Assembly (NCBI RefSeq): GCF_029051725.1
Contig: NZ_JAACFU010000005.1
Location: forward strand, 372,001 to 436,000
DNA length: 64,000 bases
DNA from: Bradyrhizobium sp. CSS354
GTDB lineage: Bacteria > Pseudomonadota > Alphaproteobacteria > Rhizobiales > Xanthobacteraceae
Direction: 5' to 3'
In this document: positions 1 through 8,183 of the stretch, piece after piece
Layout: each line of letters opens with the position of its first letter
Position numbering within the stretch: the stretch's first letter is position 1
The notes under the pieces: model-generated
The model's input: the letters and a program-made list of their open reading frames with translations, nothing else
Database searches by the model: none
Told to the model about the DNA's origin: nothing
Made by a program: the position numbers and the translations under genes

Positions 1-1
1 C

Positions 2-229
2 GGCAGCCAGCTCGCGTCGGCGACCCAGATGTCCGAGCAGCTCTACAAGCAGCTCGGCGAAGCCGACAACGTGGTGCGGCGCCTGTCCAAGATCGCAATC
101 GCCGCGCGCCCCGTGACGAACCCGGAAACGGTCGCCGCGCCCGCAGCCAAGCCCTCGTCGGCGAAGGCGGTGGCGGCTGCGGCCGAAGCCTTCTCCGAGC
201 GCCGACGCTCCAACGGTCTTGCCGCATAA
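2..229 (+). CDS. DUF6468-type flagellar cluster protein, 3' end only
   Basis: The reading frame is open from the left edge of the window, so the true start lies upstream. The visible tail (about 75 residues) has a charged helical stretch (QLYKQLGEADNVVRRLSKIA) followed by an Ala/Pro-rich end. A protein of this kind (DUF6468) precedes the MotE-like gene in Bradyrhizobium flagellar clusters, and the stop lies only 9 bases before motE, which fits one operon. The family name is from memory of that gene order plus the tail sequence; the function is unknown. Confidence 0.6.
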   Translation, partial: GSQLASATQMSEQLYKQLGEADNVVRRLSKIAIAARPVTNPETVAAPAAKPSSAKAVAAAAEAFSERRRSNGLAA

Positions 230-238
230 AGTCAGGGT

Positions 239-997
239 ATGAAGTCTTTTCGCAACATCCGCGTCATTCCGATCGTGCTGGTTGCCGTCGCTGGCCTCGC
301 CACGCTGAAGGTCACGGGTCTTGTGATCAATGGCGGCTATGTCTTCGACTACAAGTCGGGGCCGACCAAGAAGTCCTGGGCGCAGGAGAATCTGAACTTC
401 CCGGCCAGCCGTGAGGATCCCGATATCACCGGCTCGACCCATGGCGCGCCGAAGGAGGCGCCGAAGCCGGCCGCACCGGACACCAAGTCCGAAGGCGCCG
501 CGGTCAGGGAGGAAGCCCAGCCGCAGATCTCCGCCTCGGAGCACGCGATCCTGGAACGCCTGCAGTCGCGCCGCCAGGAGATCGAGGCCCGCCAGCGCGA
601 GATCGACATCCGCGAGAGCCTGTTGAAATCCGCGGAGAAGCGCATCGAAAACAAGGTCGAGGAGATGAAGGCGGTAGAAACTCGTATCTCCGCGACGCAG
701 GCCGAGCAGAAGGCCGCCGAAGCCCAGCGCATGAAGGGCCTCGTGACCATGTATGAGGGCATGAAGCCGAAGGACGCCGCACGGGTCTTTGACCGGCTCG
801 AGATGGGCGTACTGATCGAGATCGCCTCGCAGATCGCGCCGCGAAAAATGTCGGACATCATGGGATTGATGTCCCCGGAGGCCGCCGAGCGGCTGACGGT
901 CGAGATGGCCCGTCGGGCCAATGGCGGCGGCGATCAGTCCGCCTCGGCCGGCGAGCTGCCCAAGATCGACGGCAAGCCGACCCAAAAGCCGAATTGA
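239..997 (+). CDS. motE: MotE family flagellar motor protein
   Basis: 252 aa. Residues about 7-28 form one hydrophobic segment acting as signal anchor, so most of the protein is periplasmic. A Pro/Lys/Glu-rich linker (60-100) leads into a long charged coiled coil (about 100-165, ILERLQSRRQEIEARQREID) and then an MgtE-N-like helical domain (about 170-225, MKPKDAARVFDRLEMGVLIEIASQIAPRKM by parts). That order is typical of rhizobial MotE, described as a periplasmic chaperone for the motor protein MotC. It directly follows the DUF6468 gene and probably shares its transcript. The downstream flagellar partner expected next is displaced by about 7 kb of unrelated genes. Confidence 0.85.
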   Translation: MKSFRNIRVIPIVLVAVAGLATLKVTGLVINGGYVFDYKSGPTKKSWAQENLNFPASREDPDITGSTHGAPKEAPKPAAPDTKSEGAAVREEAQPQISASEHAILERLQSRRQEIEARQREIDIRESLLKSAEKRIENKVEEMKAVETRISATQAEQKAAEAQRMKGLVTMYEGMKPKDAARVFDRLEMGVLIEIASQIAPRKMSDIMGLMSPEAAERLTVEMARRANGGGDQSASAGELPKIDGKPTQKPN

Positions 998-1078
998 GGG
1001 CTCAAGTCGAAGCGTGCTTCGGCAACCCGCGCGCTATTCCGCGGTGCTTCAGCGAGGCCGAGCGAGAGGCTCGCGTGT

Positions 1079-1318
1079 CTAGTTCACGAGCGCCGGTTGC
1101 ACCCTGCGGCCAGCGAGGCGCAACTGCTTCTCCCCACGAGGAAGAATCCGAGACTGCTGCTTGGTCAGCGCGGCCTTCGTGATACGAGTCACGAGCTGCA
1201 GCGTGCTATGGCAACAGGAACATTCATATACTTTCAGGGCATATCCTCTGGCGATCGGAACGACTGCGACGACCGCTCTCGCCCTGCTACATACAATGCA
1301 ACCGGCTTCTCCGCTCAT
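1079..1318 (-). CDS. small CxxC/CxxC protein, putative zinc ribbon
   Basis: 79 aa. Two cysteine pairs, CIVC near residue 8 and CSCC near residue 33, are spaced as in small zinc ribbons; the Lys/Arg-rich C-terminal half has no recognised domain. A G-rich ribosome-binding site (GGGGGG) sits 6 bases before the ATG. It lies alone on the minus strand just after motE. Bradyrhizobium genomes carry many short proteins of this layout, which is the main reason to accept it. Function unknown. Confidence 0.5.
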   Translation of the reverse strand: MSGEAGCIVCSRARAVVAVVPIARGYALKVYECSCCHSTLQLVTRITKAALTKQQSRILPRGEKQLRLAGRRVQPALVN

Positions 1319-1595
1319 TGATTACCCCCCAAGCTAACCAATCGATTCTTCGCCGAGATCGCATCTGATTCAGAGTCGCTCGCGAACCGCAACTCCTCGG
1401 AGGTTGTGAGTGCGCGCGCTCAGCAACTCATCGAAGCCGCGGATCCAAGCTCCCGCCGCGGATGCAGACGCAGCAGGCGGCACCTTCTGAGACTGCGATG
1501 AGTTGACGCGCGCAGATGTGAGGTGGCGTACAGTGACGCGTTAAGACTTCGTCCTAGGCTTCCACCATTCGCAATCAGCAGCGCAGGAGGAGGCC

Positions 1596-1793
1596 ATGAA
1601 CTACTCGTCCGCGGGAGAACGCGTCATTGAGGCCGTCAACCGTCTCCTCATAGCGGCGATGACGTCCGCCTGGACATCCACCCTAAGTCACCAGCATACA
1701 GCGCCGCCCGAAGAGGGCGAAAGCAACGATGACGAATCTTGTCTCGATGGAGAGAATTCCTCCGCGCCGGATGGCGCCGGCAAGCGACACTGA
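1596..1793 (+). CDS. hypothetical small acidic protein
   Basis: 65 aa. A very strong ribosome-binding site (AGGAGGAGG) stands 2-3 bases before the ATG. The N-terminal half could form a helix (ERVIEAVNRLLIAAM); the C-terminal half is acidic and disordered. No family recognised. It converges on the adhesin gene. The good SD sequence is the only positive evidence. Confidence 0.35.
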   Translation: MNYSSAGERVIEAVNRLLIAAMTSAWTSTLSHQHTAPPEEGESNDDESCLDGENSSAPDGAGKRH

Positions 1794-1814
1794 AGACGCG
1801 GTCGGCTTACGGCG

Positions 1815-4800
1815 TCACACGACCAGATCGTGTAACATATGGCCGTGAACTGCACTTGCCCCGTAAGGTGGATCAACATCGAGCAGGGATGCTTCAGACA
1901 AGGACTCCAACTCGGACCCGTGGGTGCCTCCAGTGTGGTCGTGATGACGGGCGAGGTCTGAAAGATGATCCAGCACTGCACCATGCTGTGAACCCTGCGA
2001 AGTGTCATCCTTGAACTGGAATGAGTCGCCGAGCTGCGGGGAATCGGCAGGTATTGACCCAGCCGCTGCATGGGGCTGCTCGTGCTGCTCGGCCGCCTTG
2101 CTTGAGGGCGAATGGTCGACTCCGCCGGTCGACGACTTCGGAGCGCCCGGGTTGAGCGCAATGTTTGCCTCGTCATTGCTGTTATGGCCGTGGGCATTGG
2201 CGGCGTGTTCCGGGTACAAGTCGCTATGATCCCGGGCATCACTCCCTGGCTGAAGGCCGAGGCCGGTCTGCTGGTCGGCGGCGTTGTGAGCAAGATTCAG
2301 CGCGGCGACAGCGATGTCAGGCATCTGGCCGGTTCCGGCGGTCATGCCATGGTTGCCAGTCGTGTCCGTGTCGAGCTTTGCCCAGTGATCGAAGACAAAG
2401 CTGCTGTCCGTCGGTGTGGCCACGTGTTGCAAGATCGTGGACATTCCGAGGGCTGCGGGCGCTAACGCGTCACTGTAGGGCGTTTCGGTTGCGTACGTTT
2501 GCTCCCCGTCTGAACCGGAGAGGCTGGAATGGTCGGTCCGTCCGATCTGGACCCAGCTCGAATCGAGGCTGTAGATCGACTGGATTGTCGAACTCCCGTC
2601 GGCGAGGAGCGTGCCGTCGCCGCTCGTGGAATCGGACCAGCCCCCGGAAGAGGTTGCCGTCACGACAAGCGCGTCACTCTGCGCCGCTGCGGTGAGGTCG
2701 AGCAGCTCGCCGGCATTCGCCATCACAGGTACCGCCGCCGGTGCCTGGATGAAGTCCGCCGCGTCGATGGTTGCGATCCCCTGCAAATGGATTTCGAGCA
2801 GACTGGAATCGCCGATGTGCAGGGTCTGGTCCGTTGGATTGACGTATACGATGGTTTCGTTAGCAGCGCTGTCATAGAGCCAGGCGATCGCATGTGCCGG
2901 CACGGCCGTGCTGGTTGAGCTCAAGGCCAAGATGACGAACCCAAGCGCGCCAAAAGCGGTCAAGTCGATCTTGTCGGCCCCCGATGCGAAGTCGGTGATG
3001 GTGTCGTACTGGCTTGCTTTGGAATCGGCTACGAACAAGTAAGCGAAGCGGTCGTTCCCATTGCTGCCGGTGAGTTGGTCCGCACCAAATCCACCGGTAA
3101 TGGTGTCGCTGCCGTTGTTGCCGTTGATTGTATCGTTGCCCGAGCCCCCGTAGATGGTATCATCCCCATCGTTGCCTTTGATTGTGTCATTGCCGGAGCC
3201 GCCGTAGAGAACGTCCGCTTTGCCGGTGCCGTTGACGGTATCACTGCTGGCCCCGGCGTAGATGATCTGACCTGTGTCGCCGCCGCCCGCGATGGTTTCG
3301 CCCCCCGGCGTTCCATACACGTTGGGGGGATCCGAGATCACGACAGATCCGGTGGCCAAGTAATCAAAATCGTTGGGGTCTGCGTCACTGGCGCCATGGA
3401 TGGCGATGGTCACCACCTGCGTCGTACCATCGATGGCAGTGACCGCGAAGGTGTCGGTCAACGTGTCGCCGACCTCAAGCGACTGAACCACACTATTGTT
3501 GTTGTCGAGGGTGTAAGTCCATACGCCGGCTGCCGTCATGGCGAAGGTGCCGTAGCCGTCGTCGCTCGCGGTAGCCGAAGAGACCGCGGTAAAGGTGTTC
3601 GGCGGGTTGTCGACGTCTGTATCGGTGAGCGTGCCGGTCGCGAGGGGAAGCCCGGCCGAGAAAGTGCCTGCCTCGGTCACCGAGCCGGTCGTAGTGCCGG
3701 AAATGACGGCCGCGTCGTTGGTGCCTTGGATGGTGATCGTCACCACCTGCGGCGTTCCATCGAGGGTTGTTACAGTGAAACTGTCGATGAGTGTGCCGCC
3801 GACATTGAGCGCCTGTACCGCGCCGTTGGCGTTGTCGAGCGTGTAGGTCCACACGCCGGCGGCGCTTATCGCAAAAGTGCCATAACCGCTCGTGCTTGCC
3901 TTGGGCGAACTCACGGGTGTGAAAGTATTGGACGTATTGTCAACGTCCGCGGCAACGAGCGTGCCCGTTGCGCTCGGCGTGCCTGGTGTCGCGTTGGCAA
4001 CGCCTCCGGCCTCGGTCAGCGAGCCGGCCGTGGCGCCGGAAATGATGGCGGCATCGTTGTTGCCGTGGATGGTAACCGTCACCACCTGGGCAGTTCCGTC
4101 CAGAGTGGTCACTGTGAACGTATCGATCAGTGTCTCGCCGGCATTGAGCGCCTGCACTGCAGGGTTGGCGTTGTCGAGGGTATAGGTCCACACGCCCGCC
4201 GCCGTCATGGTGAAGGTGCCGTAGCCGGCCGCGCTCGCCGTTGCCGTGCCGACTGCCGTGAAAACATTTGCGGTCGTGTCGACATCAGTGTCGGTGAGCG
4301 TGCCGGTCGCGGTGGAGGTGCCGGGGTTTGCATTGGCGATGCCGCCAGCCTCGATCACAGCACCGGTTGCCGCGCCGGAGATGATCGCCGCGTCACTGGC
4401 GCCGTGGATCGTGATCGTCACCACTTGGGCCGTGCCTCCGATCGTGGTCACCGTAAAGCTGTCGGTCAGCGTCTCGCCGGAATCGAGCGCTTGCACTGTG
4501 CTATTGGTGTTGTCGAGCGTGTAGGTCCACACGCCGGCTGCGGTCATCGTGAAGGTGCCATAGCCACTGGTGCTCGTTGCTGGCGAACTCACTGCCTTAA
4601 AGGTATTGGGCGGATCGTCGACGTCGGTGTCGGTGAGGGTACCGCTCGCAATCGGCGTGCCGGCTGTTCCGTTGGTGATATCGCCAGCCTCGACAACTGA
4701 GCCGGTCGTGGTTCCGGAGATGAATGCGGTGTCGTTGACGCCGTTAATGGCGATCGTGAAGGTCTGGCTGACAGAGGCGGATCCGTCGGAAACAGTCACC

Positions 4801-5957
4801 ACGAAGCTCTCGGTCGTGGGCGCCGTCAGCGCGTTGATCGCGGCGCTGTTGGGCACGAACGTATAGGCGCCGCTCGCGCTGTTGACGTAGAGCGCCCCGT
4901 AGGGATCTGTCTTCGACAGATCGTATGTCACTCCGCCGATAACCGTGTTGCCGGCGCTCGCCCCGATGACGCCGAAGGTCAGCTTGGCATCACTATCGTT
5001 GCTGCTCGCGGTGAACGTCCCGCTCGTCGCCGTGAATGTGTCAAACACCACGGTATCGAGTTCGGCCGGGCCGGCTCCGATGCTCAGCGTCGGCGGTGCA
5101 TGTATGATCAGGGGCACAGGGATGATGAACGGCGGGGCATGCGCAAGCGGATCTTGCAGTGCGGGAGCCTCGGGCGGAATGAAATTGATCGGCTGTAGCG
5201 GCTGGGATTTGACGAAGGGGGGTGTGCCCGACCCGTGGGGTCCTTGCCCTTGAAGATTGGCGAGCGCGTCCTGTTGCGCGGCCCTCAACTCCTCCATGTG
5301 AGCAGCAGTGTTCGTGACCTGGTTTACGCTGACCGAGGACCCCACCTTTTTGAGCACGATCGTCTCGCCGGGATCCTCGACGATGATGTGCCGTGGGATC
5401 GGCTCCTTCGTCACGAGCTCGAATGCGCCGTGGGCAAGGTCCTTGTAAGTGATGGAATCGTCATCCAGAATTGTCACATCCGGGTCCGCGGCCTCGCCAT
5501 TTTTAGCGGCGGAGAAAGTCAAGGCTGCAAGCGTCAGGATCCCGAAACCGCCCGCGTGGCCCCGGGCGCGAATGCCTGCAACTGGCGTATTCAGCCGGAG
5601 CGACCCGGCTTCTGCCAGCCGGCCTGGCACGAAACCGAAGCTCCCTCGGCTCACGTCGAGCAAGGCCGAATGTGATATGCCTTCGGCTTCGAAGACAAAT
5701 TCGCTCAGAGCGACGTGAGTGCCGCAGGCCAGGTTGAAAAGAGTACCGTCGATGAAGCGAATTGTAATCTGTCCGTCGGCACCGGTTTCTATCACGTCAG
5801 CCCGGTTGACCGGCGCACCAGCTACGGCTTGTGTGGCGACGCCGCTGGCTCGCCTGAGCGTACCGCAACCGATCACTGTATGAATGTGGCCGATGATTGG
5901 GACGGACAGGGCTATGGCGGCCTCGTTCCCAACCTGGATGCCGGACGCAACTGACAT
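1815..5957 (-). CDS. giant FecR-domain / VCBS-repeat / RTX adhesin
   Basis: 1380 aa from the chosen ATG; a TTG/ATG 84 bases upstream is possible, but ATG 5957 has a GAGG site at good spacing. Order of parts: a FecR-like domain (about 20-150, with TGADGQITIRFIDGTLFNL), a Pro-rich linker (about 250-290), a cadherin-like segment (about 300-410), four VCBS repeats of about 110 residues each (GYGTF-M/I-AAGVWTYTLDN motif), then five or six GGxGxDxh calcium-binding nonapeptides (about 910-980, GGSGNDTI) and an M10-type C-terminal segment (TDFASGADKIDLTAFG). The last 300 residues are rich in His and Asp/Ser. There is no Sec signal, as expected for a type I secretion substrate. Likely a surface adhesin or biofilm protein. 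No type I exporter genes occur in the window, so export must rely on one encoded elsewhere. Confidence 0.85.
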   Translation of the reverse strand: MSVASGIQVGNEAAIALSVPIIGHIHTVIGCGTLRRASGVATQAVAGAPVNRADVIETGADGQITIRFIDGTLFNLACGTHVALSEFVFEAEGISHSALLDVSRGSFGFVPGRLAEAGSLRLNTPVAGIRARGHAGGFGILTLAALTFSAAKNGEAADPDVTILDDDSITYKDLAHGAFELVTKEPIPRHIIVEDPGETIVLKKVGSSVSVNQVTNTAAHMEELRAAQQDALANLQGQGPHGSGTPPFVKSQPLQPINFIPPEAPALQDPLAHAPPFIIPVPLIIHAPPTLSIGAGPAELDTVVFDTFTATSGTFTASSNDSDAKLTFGVIGASAGNTVIGGVTYDLSKTDPYGALYVNSASGAYTFVPNSAAINALTAPTTESFVVTVSDGSASVSQTFTIAINGVNDTAFISGTTTGSVVEAGDITNGTAGTPIASGTLTDTDVDDPPNTFKAVSSPATSTSGYGTFTMTAAGVWTYTLDNTNSTVQALDSGETLTDSFTVTTIGGTAQVVTITIHGASDAAIISGAATGAVIEAGGIANANPGTSTATGTLTDTDVDTTANVFTAVGTATASAAGYGTFTMTAAGVWTYTLDNANPAVQALNAGETLIDTFTVTTLDGTAQVVTVTIHGNNDAAIISGATAGSLTEAGGVANATPGTPSATGTLVAADVDNTSNTFTPVSSPKASTSGYGTFAISAAGVWTYTLDNANGAVQALNVGGTLIDSFTVTTLDGTPQVVTITIQGTNDAAVISGTTTGSVTEAGTFSAGLPLATGTLTDTDVDNPPNTFTAVSSATASDDGYGTFAMTAAGVWTYTLDNNNSVVQSLEVGDTLTDTFAVTAIDGTTQVVTIAIHGASDADPNDFDYLATGSVVISDPPNVYGTPGGETIAGGGDTGQIIYAGASSDTVNGTGKADVLYGGSGNDTIKGNDGDDTIYGGSGNDTINGNNGSDTITGGFGADQLTGSNGNDRFAYLFVADSKASQYDTITDFASGADKIDLTAFGALGFVILALSSTSTAVPAHAIAWLYDSAANETIVYVNPTDQTLHIGDSSLLEIHLQGIATIDAADFIQAPAAVPVMANAGELLDLTAAAQSDALVVTATSSGGWSDSTSGDGTLLADGSSTIQSIYSLDSSWVQIGRTDHSSLSGSDGEQTYATETPYSDALAPAALGMSTILQHVATPTDSSFVFDHWAKLDTDTTGNHGMTAGTGQMPDIAVAALNLAHNAADQQTGLGLQPGSDARDHSDLYPEHAANAHGHNSNDEANIALNPGAPKSSTGGVDHSPSSKAAEQHEQPHAAAGSIPADSPQLGDSFQFKDDTSQGSQHGAVLDHLSDLARHHDHTGGTHGSELESLSEASLLDVDPPYGASAVHGHMLHDLVV
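3390..4740. repeat. four tandem VCBS-coding repeats
   Basis: Inside the adhesin gene the DNA itself repeats: the CACCACCTG-type element recurs at 3411, 3741, 4080 and 4419, that is at periods of 330, 339 and 339 bases. Each unit encodes one VCBS domain. Units remain clearly alike at DNA level, so the array could expand or contract by recombination. Confidence 0.85.
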
Positions 5958-6350
5958 GGCTCGACCTCGCTTGGGTGATCGATTCAGGCTCGGCGCGCTG
6001 CCATGGTCTTGCTCGGCTCCGTCCTCGCCTAGGGACAACAAATATCCTGGGCGCCAGCAGCCGAAGGCTTGCCCGCCGAACTAATCAAGTCTGCTCTAGA
6101 GAGAGGCGCATTGCGCAGCGAACAGCGACGCGTACTTCCGATCCCCGCCGTGCCCTGCCCTCCCGTCAAAAGTGATTGAATTTACAAACGCGGAGCATTT
6201 AATTTGTGGCGTTTCCGTAACCCTGGAGATAAATTAAAACGATAAAACAAATTAAACAAGAATTATATATGATATTTTGTGGCAGCTAGGCTTCGCGGTT
6301 CAAAAAATGGGCCGACGACAGCGACAAGATCTTCTCAGAAAGGGTGGATC
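5958..6350. promoter_or_regulatory. AT-rich divergent promoter region of the two FecR genes
   Basis: 393 bases without a gene separate the adhesin from the divergent FecR gene. Bases about 6175-6280 are markedly AT-rich (runs such as GATAAATTAAAACGATAAA), unlike the surrounding GC-rich DNA. No clear sigma-70 pair or operator could be assigned. Confidence 0.4.
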
Positions 6351-7001
6351 ATGTGCAGATCTATGATAGCCGCATTGGCGACCAGCTTTGTTTTGGCGCT
6401 TGTCAGTTTCCTGCCGAGTGCGGCTCGAGCGCAAATCGATTCCGCCAAGCCCGCCGTCGTTAGCTCGTCATCGAAACCCATTGGTAAGGTAGTGGCGGCC
6501 ACAGGCTCGGTCTCGATCGAGCATGCGGGCGCAGTGATCGTTCAGGCGAATGTCTCGGGTGAGCCCGGCCGGGCCAACACGGGCGATCCCGTATATCTCG
6601 GTGACGTGGTGCGGACCGGGGCCGACGGCCGAATCGGCATCAACTTTACGGACGGCACCTCGTTCAATCTGTCGAGCAATGCCCGTATGGTGTTGGATCA
6701 TTATGTGTACGAGCCGGACGGCAAGTCTAATGCGACGCTGTTCAATCTCACCAGGGGAACGTTCACGTTTGTCGCTGGCAGTGTCGCAAAGACCGGCGAC
6801 ATGAAGGTCGATACTCCCGTCGCCACGCTAGGAATCCGAGGCACGACGCCGCATATCGAGATTTCGGATGATGGGTCAGTCAAATTCTCGACCCTGATCG
6901 AAGAGGGCAAAAGCAAGCTCCTGAAGAAGCCGCCGGCATCCGCAGCAGCGGAGCCCGATCGAAGCAGCAACCGCAGACTCAACATCTGTCGGGGATGTTG
7001 A
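6351..7001 (+). CDS. secreted FecR domain protein
   Basis: 216 aa. ATG 6351 follows an AGGGTGGA ribosome-binding site and begins a signal peptide (MIAALATSFVLALVSFLPSAARA), so upstream in-frame starts are rejected. After cleavage there is one FecR domain (about 45-180) with VVRTGADGRIGINFTDGTSFNL and a TPVATLGIRGT motif. The same block occurs near the N-terminus of the neighbouring adhesin. No extracytoplasmic sigma factor or TonB receptor lies nearby, so a classical FecIR signalling role is unlikely; an envelope role tied to the adhesin is an inference. The C-terminus (SSNRRLNICRGC) is short and looks degenerate, perhaps a truncated longer FecR protein. Confidence 0.75.
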   Translation: MCRSMIAALATSFVLALVSFLPSAARAQIDSAKPAVVSSSSKPIGKVVAATGSVSIEHAGAVIVQANVSGEPGRANTGDPVYLGDVVRTGADGRIGINFTDGTSFNLSSNARMVLDHYVYEPDGKSNATLFNLTRGTFTFVAGSVAKTGDMKVDTPVATLGIRGTTPHIEISDDGSVKFSTLIEEGKSKLLKKPPASAAAEPDRSSNRRLNICRGC

Positions 7002-7103
7002 GAACTTTGCTCGTTCCGAAGCGCCGTGATACCCGCAATGCCGGCCGGGCAGAGAGCCCCAGGGTTAGCCCTTCGTTCACGCAGTCAAACGCTTGGTTTG
7101 AAA

Positions 7104-7967
7104 ATGATCGCAAGAGCCAGTGTCATCAAGACAGTGATGCTCATTTTCGTCATTGTGCTGTCCGGTCCGTCGGCTTTAGCGCAGAAGCCGAAGAAGGTCA
7201 GTTCGCTCAAGAATGTTGAACTGTGTAACGGCTCAGATCGCGTATTGCCCGAAGCTCGGATCGATGGCTGCACGGCGTTCATCGATGCGGGCGAGGGGAC
7301 GGCGAACGGCTTCGCTGTCGCTCACAACAACAGGGGCAATGCCTACAGCGCCAAAACCGACTATGAACGCGCGATCAGTGATTTGGTTGAAGCGACCAGG
7401 CTCAATCCAGATTATGCGAAAGCTTTCAACAACCTCGGCGTGGCTTATCTGAGGAAAGGCGCGCACGACCTGGCCCTTGTCGCTTTTGGGGAGGCGCTCA
7501 AGCTCAACCCAAACTATGGCGCTGCTTTTGCCAACCGTGCGGCAGCCTACCTGAAGAGGAATGCGTACGACCGTGCAACGCAGGACTATGATGAAGCAAT
7601 TCGCCTCGATCCGAATCTGGAGGCGGTGTGGAGCGGACGCTGTTGGGCCCGAGCCGTCCTCGGCGCCTTGCGGGCCGCGCTGGAAGACTGCGATAGGGCG
7701 CTTGAATCGGGATCAAACAATGCCGCAACATACGATTCGCGAGCTCTGATAAACCTGAAAATGGGGCAATTCTCCGCGGCTATCGACGACTACAATTTTG
7801 CGCTGCGGTTCGCGCCCAAGCTGGCACATGCGCTCTATGGCCGCGGAGTTGCCAGACTTAAGCTCGGCGACAGAGCTGGCGGCGATAGCGATATTAGCGC
7901 GGCAAGAAGAATCGACGCTGGAATTGGCGAGGACTTTGCCCGCTATGGAGTGCCGTCTAACGATTGA
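7104..7967 (+). CDS. secreted tetratricopeptide-repeat protein
   Basis: 287 aa from ATG 7104, chosen because it starts a signal peptide (VIKTVMLIFVIVLSGPSALAQ); a GTG at 7026 would bury it. After an N-terminal Cys-containing segment (LPEARIDGCTAFIDAGEG) come about five TPR units (e.g. YAKAFNNLGVAYLRKGAHDL, ATYDSRALINLKMGQFSAA). This is a periplasmic or surface TPR scaffold. It is 100 bases after the FecR gene on the same strand and may be co-transcribed. Partner unknown. Confidence 0.75.
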   Translation: MIARASVIKTVMLIFVIVLSGPSALAQKPKKVSSLKNVELCNGSDRVLPEARIDGCTAFIDAGEGTANGFAVAHNNRGNAYSAKTDYERAISDLVEATRLNPDYAKAFNNLGVAYLRKGAHDLALVAFGEALKLNPNYGAAFANRAAAYLKRNAYDRATQDYDEAIRLDPNLEAVWSGRCWARAVLGALRAALEDCDRALESGSNNAATYDSRALINLKMGQFSAAIDDYNFALRFAPKLAHALYGRGVARLKLGDRAGGDSDISAARRIDAGIGEDFARYGVPSND

Positions 7968-7996
7968 CAAATCGCGGCGGCGCTGTTGCGTGGGTG

Positions 7997-8011
7997 TTAA
8001 CAACTCCTTAA
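7997..8011. promoter_or_regulatory. CtrA box, distal
   Basis: TTAACAACTCCTTAA matches the CtrA consensus TTAA-N7-TTAA exactly. It lies 173 bases before the start of the large TPR gene and is the farther of two such boxes. Binding is predicted from the motif only. Confidence 0.65.
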
Positions 8012-8091
8012 CCGCCTGCGTCTCAACTCCAAAGCTGGGGGCCGACCACGCTCGATCCGGCAGGGCGTGCGGCCCCAATCAAAATATAGCA

Positions 8092-8106
8092 TTAACAAGT
8101 CCTTAA
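8092..8106. promoter_or_regulatory. CtrA box, proximal
   Basis: TTAACAAGTCCTTAA is a second exact TTAA-N7-TTAA, 95 bases after the first and 77 bases before ATG 8184, a position that could overlap the -35 region. Five of the seven spacer bases match the distal box. Confidence 0.7.
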
Positions 8107-8183
8107 TTGGCGAGACCTACAGTCAATGGCACCGGCCGGCGCGATGGCCGGCTTGGATTGTCAGACCGGAAGAAATGCTGCCA

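Noticed and set aside
3075..4700. Long plus-strand open frame across the VCBS region
   Set aside because: It is the antisense of the repeats; the minus strand encodes recognisable VCBS and RTX domains.
3390..4740. CRISPR-like spacing of repeats
   Set aside because: The units are 330-339 bases and coding, so they are protein domain repeats.
5958..6041. Longer N-terminus for the adhesin
   Set aside because: The extra 28 residues have no domain and the ATG at 5957 has the better ribosome-binding site.
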